Part shown: positions 57,480 through 64,000 of the stretch, one piece after another | Position numbering within the stretch: position 1 is the first letter of the stretch | How the letters are laid out: every line of letters begins with the position of its first letter | Source of the DNA: Hemerocallis citrina | Lineage: Eukaryota > Streptophyta > Magnoliopsida > Asparagales > Asphodelaceae | Assembly (NCBI GenBank): GCA_017893485.1 | Contig: CM030363.1 | Span: 108,743,073-108,807,072, forward strand | Direction: 5' to 3' | Length of the DNA stretch: 64,000 nucleotides | The notes under the pieces: model-generated | Told to the model about the DNA's origin: nothing | Database searches by the model: none | The model's input: the letters and a program-made list of their open reading frames with translations, nothing else | Program-made: the position numbers and the translations under genes

Positions 57480-58815
57480 TCAAGCAAAAAGCTCAGGATA
57501 GTCCTTCAACATCCTCTCCTCAGACTCCCAAGTAGCCTCTTCAACCAAATGGTTCCTCCAGACTGCCTTGACCATCGGTATCGTCTTATTCCTCAAGACT
57601 TTCTCTCGACGATCAACAATCTCGATAGGAGACTCGATGTAATTCAGATCCAATTGCAAACCTTCCGGCACTTCAGGCAAATGATGACTCGGATCTGGAA
57701 TATAACCTCTCAGCATAGACACATGCATTGTGCACCTGAGATAACTCTTCCGGTAACTCAAGCCGGTAAGCAGTTTTCCCGATCCTTTTCAATATCTTGT
57801 ACGGGCCTATAAACCTCGGGGCTAACTTCCCACCTTTGCCAAATCGAACCACACCTTTACTGGGCGATACTTTCAGAAAGACGAAGTCACCAACCTCAAA
57901 CTCAAGGTCCCTTCTCCGGTTGTCTGCATAGCTTTTCTGCCTGCTCTGAGCTTCTACCAACATTTTCCTGATCAGAACAATCTTCTCAGAGGTTTGCTGC
58001 ACAAGCTCAGGACCAAACAACTGACGCTCCCCAACTTCAAACCAACAAACAGGTGTTCTGCACTTCCTGCCATACAAAGCTTCATACGGCGCCATCACAA
58101 TGCTAGCCTGAAAACTGTTGTTGTAGGCAAACTCTACCAAAGGTAAATGCCTTTCCCAACTACCTCCAAAATCTAGTATACAGCACCGAAGCATATCCTC
58201 AAGAATACGATTGACTTTCTCGGTCTGCCCATCGGTTTGCGGATGAAAAGCAGTGCTGAAATCTATCTTGGAACCCAAAGCTGTCTGAAGACTCCTCCAG
58301 AAATGCGAAGTAAACTGCGCATCTCGATCAGACACAATAGTTGACGGAACACCATGAAGTTGGACGATCTCGCCAACATACAACTCAGCTAACTTGTCCA
58401 TCGAAGCAGTGAGTTTTATCGCCAAAAAGTGAGCGGACTTGGTTAGTCGATCGACTATAACCCAAATCACATCATTGCCTTTAGGACTCTTAGGCAATCT
58501 CGTAATGAAATCCATACTGATGTTATCCCACTTCCATTCTGGAATAGGTAACGGTTGTAATAGACCTCCGTGTCTCTGATTTTCGGCTTTAACTTGCTGA
58601 CAAACCTCACACTTCGCCACAAATTCAGCCACATCCCGCTTCAAACCTGACCACCAGAAATGTTGTTTGATATCTTTGTACATCTTAGTACTCCCAGGAT
58701 GTACTGACAGAAGGGTAGCATGTGCCTCCTGACTTAAGGGCAAAGATAATCGCAGCCAACTCCAGATCATGAGTCGGGTAATTCTTCTCATGTGGTTATA
58801 GTTGCCTAGACCCAT
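57480..58815 (-). pseudogene. pol: Tekay integrase with C-terminal chromodomain-like segment
   Basis: After a junction near 58740 the frame gives SQEAHATLLSVHPGSTKMY, the zinc finger (CEVCQQVKAENQRHGG), the core with Asp in SMDFITRLP, Asp in VSDRDAQFTS and Glu in DGQTEKVNRI, and the GPYKILKRIGKTAYRLELP module. Near 57725 a one-base shift moves to the frame ending at 57480. That frame holds IEIVDRREKVLRNKTIP and WRNHLVEEATWESEERM, a chromodomain-type tail that directs integration to heterochromatin in this lineage. The RNase H C-terminal half and the integrase N-terminus are missing at 58740. Confidence 0.88.
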
Positions 58816-59425
58816 AAGCGATTACTCTTCCTTCTTGCATTAAGACACAACCAAGCCCACGATGGGAAGCATCGCTATAAACATCATACTCAACACCTGC
58901 TCTAGGCAAAGCCAAAATAGGTTTAGTAGTCAGCTTCTCTTTCAACTCCTGAAAGCTAGTCTCACGTTGCTCAGTCCACTTGAAGTTCACATTCTTCTTG
59001 GTCAGTCCAGTAAGCGACACGGCTATCTGAGCATAACCTTGAATGAATCTCTTGTAGTATCCAGTTATCCCAAGAAAACTTCTGACTTCCTTTACTGTAG
59101 TAGGCCTTGCCCAATCTCTCACTGCCTCTATCTTCTGAGGGTCAGTTGCCACTCCCTCCTTAGAAAGGATGTGACCTACGAATGCCACTTCAGATTTCCA
59201 GAAATTACACTTGGATAACTTGGCATACAACTTCTGCTCTTTCAGCTTCTTCAAAACTACTGCCAGATGCTCGGTGTGCTCCTCCTCTGACTTGGAGTAC
59301 ACGAGGATATCGTCGATAAACATCACGATGAAAGAATTAATGAATGGCCTCAGAACTCTGTTCATTAAATCCATGAAGATTGCGGGTGCATTCGTCACTC
59401 CAAATGGCATAACTAAGAATTCGTC
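58740..59425 (-). pseudogene. pol: Tekay reverse transcriptase (C-terminal) and truncated RNase H
   Basis: The frame shows [19 protein letters not shown] and the catalytic [10 protein letters not shown] box (Phe in place of Tyr is common in chromoviruses). [19 protein letters not shown] and [16 protein letters not shown] follow. RNase H starts at [18 protein letters not shown] and breaks off at AAIIFAL, where a deletion joins it out of frame to integrase. Confidence 0.88.
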
Positions 59426-60342
59426 TGCCTATGTCGAGTTCTAAATGCAGTTTTGTGCACATCTTCAACTTTCACTCGAACTTGGTGATATCCTGATCGA
59501 AGATCTATTTTGAAGAATACAGCTACTCCTTGTAGACGATCGAACAAATCATCAGTTCGAGGAATAAGATACTTATTCTGAACAGTGACCTTATTCAGCT
59601 CTCGGTAATCGATACACATTCTCATCGATCCATCCTTCTTCTTTACCAAAAGCACTGGTGCTCCCCAAGGTGACGCACTAGGTTGAATAAAGCCTTTCTC
59701 CAACAGTTCGTCAATCTGCCGTTTCACCTCATCCTGTTCCACTGGAGCCATCCTATACGGTGCTATAGAAATGGGTGCACTTCCCGATTGAACAGTGATG
59801 CTGAACTCTACATCACGATGTGGGGGTAACCCAGAAAAATCATCCAAGAACACAGTCAGATAATCCCGAGCTACAGGAATCCCTTGCACTTCCACAGGAG
59901 TCTCTTCCTTGCGGATAGTTGCCACCAGCTTAGAAAATTTCTTCTTCCCTTGGAAAGTGACTTCAGGTCCACCTGGAGCCTTCACTATTACCATCTTAGT
60001 CTTACACTCGAAGCTTGCACTGTACACGGACATCCAGTCAATGCCAATGATAACATCGACTCCCAAGATAGTCAGTTCGATCAGATCAATCCCAAAGATT
60101 CGATCTCCAATCACAATCTCGCAATCAGCGTAATACCGATCAGTGGTTAAAGTTTCCCCTGATGGAGTAGCTACTGCCAAGATCTTGCCTGGAAAAATGT
60201 TCGGTTCAACTCCCAACACTTTAGCAAATTTAGGAGACACAAAAGTATGAGAGGATCCAGTATCGAACAACACAATAGCTTTCATTCCATTAAGATAAAG
60301 TTCTCCTGTTACATAATACACACTCATTACGTAACAGTTCAC
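59413..60342 (-). pseudogene. pol: Tekay protease and reverse transcriptase (N-terminal)
   Basis: The aspartic protease has [13 protein letters not shown] near residue 28 with an intact DTGSS site. The linker and RT start follow ([56 protein letters not shown]). The frame runs out after TAFRTRHRQ because of a small indel near 59425, and RT continues in the frame at 59410. A stop separates it from gag. Confidence 0.88.
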
Positions 60343-60375
60343 TTAATAAACGGGAAAAAGAAATAACAAAAACCA

Positions 60376-61379
60376 CTAAACATCTTCCCTCATACCAGTG
60401 ATGACATGATCAACCTCATCAGCATCAGCTTCCGTCAAGGCAAATACTCGCCCTGGTTGGTACGGTCTCTTCCCATTCTGCTGAGTTGGTACATTGCGAT
60501 CACCATTCCGTGGTTTGAGACATTGAGATCGGTAATGTCCTGTTTCACCACAGTTGTAGCAAGTTACCGCAGGAGGTCTCACCACATTGTTCCCAGGTCC
60601 TCCAGCCACACTAATAGCGTTCGGCCCTGTCGGTTTGAACCTTTGTGCAGATGGTTGCCCCTTGAAACTCCCAGAATTGGCGGGCCTCTTTCCAGACTGC
60701 CAGTTGTTCCTCCGGTTCTGAACAACATAAAACTGTTCCATATCTGCTTCCGTCGCTGCTGCTCTCTTGACCAACTTGTCAAATCTTCTGATACCAAGAG
60801 GTATCATTCGAGACCTCAAGTTCGGCCTCAATCCATGCTCGAACTTACGAGCCTTCTTAGCTTCATCCATCACTAATTCAGGAGCATACCTAGAGAGCTG
60901 AGTAAACTTGGTCCGTACTCTCTCACTGACATGCTACCTTGCTATAGTGATAGAAACTCCATAGCCTTCTTCTCTTGAACGTTGGAGGGGAAATAGTGAC
61001 TGCGAAATTCTTCTAGAAATTTCTCCCAGCCAAGCACTATGCCTCCAATTGTCCTCTTCATCGACTGCTACCACACAGCCGCGTCCTTCTCAAATTGTAG
61101 AGTCGCCAACTTCACCTTACTGCCTTCAGGGGTCTCCAGCACTTCAAAGATTGTCTCTACTTGACGAATCCAGTTGTCAGCCGCATCAGGGTCTGACTTC
61201 CCTTCAAATACCGGTGGTTTCATTCGTTTGAACGATTCCACTAGTTTAATCGCTTCGGGCACCAGATTCGCAGGTCCCCTTTCTTGGTTCATGGCCACGG
61301 CATTGAGCATGTAATAGACCCTCGCAAGTTCTGTTTCCAGATCCAGACCTTCACCATTTCTAGCTCCTCTTCTAGCCAT
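60376..61379 (-). pseudogene. gag: Tekay gag
   Basis: ATG at 61379 starts MARRGARNGEG. The capsid domain (MKPPVFEGKSDPDAADNWI, LATLQFEKDAAVW) meets TAG at 61070-61068, a second TAG after MEFLSL near 60945, and a shift near 60930. The frame resumes and includes EHGLRPNLRSRM and the CCHC knuckle CYNCGETGHYRSQC near 60545. It ends at 60376. The domain order is normal; three lesions make it a pseudogene. Confidence 0.87.
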
Positions 61380-61524
61380 ATTCTGATGCAAAATATCCAT
61401 TAAATTCGAAGTATAAGACATGAATTTTAAATCAACTTGCATTTCATTGAATTTCAAACTTTATACATTCGAATTGAAAAATATTTCTTGACATCAGAAC
61501 GAAAACAGTAGAAGCTACAACAGT

Positions 61525-61950
61525 CTAACTCCTACGGTTTCTCTTCGCTTCTCGAAGTTCTCCCCGTAGTTCATCAACTTCATCCTTCAGCACATCGGTC
61601 AGATTTTTCCTCTTCTCGAGTTCCCATACATGATGACTGAGAACAGAAAAGTCGTCCTTGCGCTTTGCCAGCTGAGCCTCCAATAATCCGAATCTCTCTC
61701 GCAGTGTTTCTACCTGCCTCTGAAGAGAAGTCACAAGACTATTCGGAACTGGTTCTTCTTCTTCGTCAGAAGAAGAGTCATCAGATGAATCCGGAGGTGG
61801 GGTGATCTCACGGGATTCAGGCCATTCCTCTCCGTCAGAATCTGCTTGCCCTGGATAGTACTCGTCCTCGGAATTTGCTTGTCCAGGATGGTACTCTTCC
61901 TCAATGATATGCCAGTCGTCGTCTCCAGCAGGGTCGAAGTGGTCAGCCAT
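61525..61950 (-). CDS. Small ORF upstream of gag in the Tekay element
   Basis: An intact 141-residue frame begins MADHFDPAGDDDW at 61950, in the leader between primer site and gag. It has two YHPGQA/YYPGQA repeats in an acidic region, then a Ser/Asp/Glu run, then a predicted coiled coil (about residues 70-140; SLQRQVETLRERFGLLEAQL) and a basic end. The start context ATGGCTG is conserved in the leaders of elements A (600) and B (about 25819), where the frame soon stops. It is intact although gag and pol are broken, but with one copy this may be chance. No known family recognised. Confidence 0.5.
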   Translation of the reverse strand: MADHFDPAGDDDWHIIEEEYHPGQANSEDEYYPGQADSDGEEWPESREITPPPDSSDDSSSDEEEEPVPNSLVTSLQRQVETLRERFGLLEAQLAKRKDDFSVLSHHVWELEKRKNLTDVLKDEVDELRGELREAKRNRRS

Positions 61951-62092
61951 CTTAGAAAATAGGGAGGAAGAAGCATAAGTCATAGAGCAACACAAATGTA
62001 AGTCGCTTACATTTAAATCTCTAGACTCAAACACACACTCTAATATCCACTACTAGGGTGCCGTTCCTTATAAATTTGTACAAGTGTGGAAA

Positions 62093-62109
62093 GCGTGACT
62101 CTGATACCA
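62093..62109 (-). other. Tekay primer binding site (tRNA-iMet type)
   Basis: On minus, TGGTATCAGAGTCACGC follows the 5' LTR by three bases, as in element A at 438-454 with one substitution. Confidence 0.88.
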
Positions 62110-62112
62110 CTC

Positions 62113-64000
62113 TGTAATGCCCCGAATCCCAAATACACTGAATTCGAGATGTTCTACAGGATCTTTCCGCTTCCTTTAGTACAATTTTACAAGGAAATTT
62201 GAACTTTTCACTTTACATCAGAGTTTACATGATTACATTACACTTTACATTGCACAGCGGAAGTAAACTTTACAACAATGAAACAAATGTACAACAACAT
62301 TGAATAATCTTTAAGCATTTGTTCCTCTTTAATTTGTATCAAGCCATTTACCTGCATATAAGACTGTGGGTACGTCAGTTTATTCAACCGACGATCAACA
62401 TATAAGACTGTGGGTACGGCCATCCTCTCTATGCTGGAAATAGTATAACTTGTTTTCCATATTTAGCAAACATAAACTTGTCACATATCAAACTAAAGGG
62501 ACTACCCTATTGATGTCGTGTTGTGATTGTGCACTTAGTCCTTAATGCATTTATTTATATTTCATGACACTAATGCGCACTGGTTTGGATTCTATGCATC
62601 CCATACTACATAGGTCCGAGGGCAAGCCCTTAATCGTTCTTCATCTTTGTAGGGTGCAATCCTTCGCCATGACTTAATCTACTACTGTAATTACGGTAGG
62701 TATCTTAGATGATCTATGAGTACAAGCACGTGTACAGAAAATCCTGGAGGGGAATCCCACGTCATGTCACGATGCATCGTGAAGACAGCCTGTGGCAATT
62801 CAGCCTCCTTCATGGCACACGATCCTCTTGCAGTCACCAAACATCCCACAAGCGTCGCCACCGGGACGATAATTCTGGAGTAGTGCCCACGCCATGTCTT
62901 GACGCATCAAGCAGGCAGCCTGTGGATCACTCTCACACCACCAATCCGATGGCCCTCATACTCGTATTTTTCTCCTACTTTCATCACGTCTCCACTATGT
63001 ACTAATCCTTAGTTTTTATCAAAATCATGAACAAAAATCAAAGCTCTAGAGTTAGCCTCTCTACTAAACCGGACTTATTCATTCGTTCAAACATAACCAA
63101 CCTTGGTCTTTCTTTTAAATTTTCATTTCATTTATTTCCAATGCCGGGGGAGACTTAGCTACTCCTTTTGTTTCAATTTTCAATTCACAATTTGCAAAAT
63201 GAGCATTTCCAACTCATAAATTCATTTGTTGATTTATCATACTCAAAAGTATTTCTCTTTTCAATCATGATTTCTAATTCGTTCAAATAGTCCATAACTA
63301 TACATGAAATTCAACTATCCATCATGTAACTCATGAAATGTTATTTTCACATAAAAACCCACATCACCAATTATTCAATCAAAGGTGAACATTTACGCTT
63401 CATAATTTCCACACTATTCTCAAATGAGAATAATTTGCATCACATCACACAATATAATTTCTTTTTGCCAAATTAATTTTCTAATCCTTCATTTCAAGTT
63501 ATTTTTGCAAGATATAACTCTACAAAAATATAAATATAGAACCATAGTTCTATTCACACATTTTATTCTCAAATCATGTTTCATTTCATGCAAATACTCC
63601 CCAAATTATTTTTCTTAAGTCCTATGTATTTTTAGAAGAATAGTCATATTTTTTTCCATAATTTTTTTGATCACTAAAACATCCAAAAAAAACATTTTTC
63701 ATAACTGCCGTAGCCAAGGGTCGAACCCAGGACCACAGAGAACACAGCCGAAGGCACAGGCCACTAGGTCATTTGCGCTGGCAGAATAAAGAGGCACTGA
63801 GAGTATTAAATACTCTCGGCCGCTGATTCCTATACATTTAAGAAAATTGGGAAACAAAATGTGTGCCACAGGGATTCGAACCAGCCATCGCAGGGAACCC
63901 AATGCACGCTCTGACCACTTGAGCTACGTGCTCAGGTTGTCAAAGTACAACTTAAATTATTTTTAAACCAATTTTCTCTGTTGTTAAAACGTTCCGATGT
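62113..64000 (-). mobile_element. Tekay 5' LTR, partial
   Basis: The LTR starts (plus reading) TGTAATGCCCCG and aligns with 54082 onward to the window end, so about 1.4 kb are missing. A 20-bp duplication at 62355-62374 and 62399-62418 is unique to this copy. tRNA-like modules recur at 63704-63935. Confidence 0.9.
63704..63935 (-). other. Pair of tRNA-like modules in the Tekay 5' LTR
   Basis: Modules at 63935-63861 and 63783-63704 match those at 55664-55893, with GGTTCGAATCC and GGTTCGACCC B-box-like motifs retained. Confidence 0.65.

Larger units (their letters stand above)
54082..64000 (-). mobile_element. Ty3/gypsy chromovirus (Tekay/Del-like), minus strand, 5' LTR cut by window edge
   Basis: The 3' LTR is at 54082-57382 and the 5' LTR starts at 62113 and runs off the window. 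Order on the minus strand: 5' LTR, primer site, small upstream frame, gag, protease, RT, RNase H remnant, integrase, C-terminal chromodomain-like segment, polypurine tract, 3' LTR. In the first 147 bases the two LTRs differ at four sites. Stops, at least four frameshifts and one internal deletion make it defective. The LTR is the same family as solo LTR Z (12876-16166). Confidence 0.92.

Overview
The window is plant nuclear DNA, almost certainly heterochromatic intergenic sequence of a flowering plant, made nearly entirely of nested transposable elements. Evidence: plant Ty3/gypsy chromovirus (Tekay/Del-like), Ty3/gypsy Tat-lineage and Ty1/copia SIRE/Maximus-like elements, tRNA-iMet-type primer sites, AT-rich long LTRs, GT-AG introns of plant size, small non-autonomous Helitrons and a Mutator-like MITE. 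No host protein gene, rRNA gene or functional tRNA gene can be supported. The species cannot be named from the sequence.

Layout, outermost to innermost. From the left edge to 49978 almost everything belongs to one long-LTR element lacking gag-pol (element B, a LARD-like derivative of a Tekay-type chromovirus). Its 5' LTR is in pieces (7063-7385 and 23477-25740), its internal region is in two pieces (25741-26802 and 41140-42714), and its 3' LTR is in two pieces (42715-43436 and 47354-49978). A sibling copy (element A, left edge to 7062) sits in the 5' LTR of B. A solo LTR of another chromovirus-like family (7386-23476, TSD TTGAC) also sits there. That solo LTR holds a SIRE-like copia element (9071-22266, TSD ATCCA), which is split by a Tekay-family solo LTR (12876-16166, TSD AAAAC). 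The internal region of B received a young Tat-lineage element (26803-41134, TSD AGTAC). The 3' LTR of B received a solo LTR of its own family in reverse (43437-47353), which carries a small Helitron (44609-45202).

The Tat-lineage element is the best preserved. Its two 659-bp LTRs differ at three sites, all C/T changes in CpG context. The sense strand codes gag, protease, reverse transcriptase, RNase H, a second archaeal-type RNase H and integrase, broken only by a one-G frameshift and one amber codon. Between pol and the 3' LTR it carries an antisense transcription unit (38722 down to about 35124) with its own TATA box, introns with GT-AG borders, a protein resembling the plant 'putative gypsy type transposon' family followed by nuclear-type basic and coiled-coil regions, and a polyadenylation signal. 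The unit is bracketed by two tandem arrays whose units contain perfect hairpins (210-bp units on one side, 59/56-bp units on the other).

From 49979 to 54081 lie a short non-LTR stretch, a minisatellite-bearing element with inverted ends, a second Helitron copy and a chromovirus-like LTR fragment. From 54082 to the right edge is a Tekay/Del chromovirus on the minus strand with 3.3-kb LTRs. It is broken by stops, frameshifts and an RNase H-integrase deletion, and has an extra small reading frame upstream of gag. Its LTR ends, primer site and leader match those of elements A and B, so a relative of it is the likely source of the proteins that moved them. Several of these LTRs share a pair of tRNA-like modules and a TATA box followed directly by a C-run.
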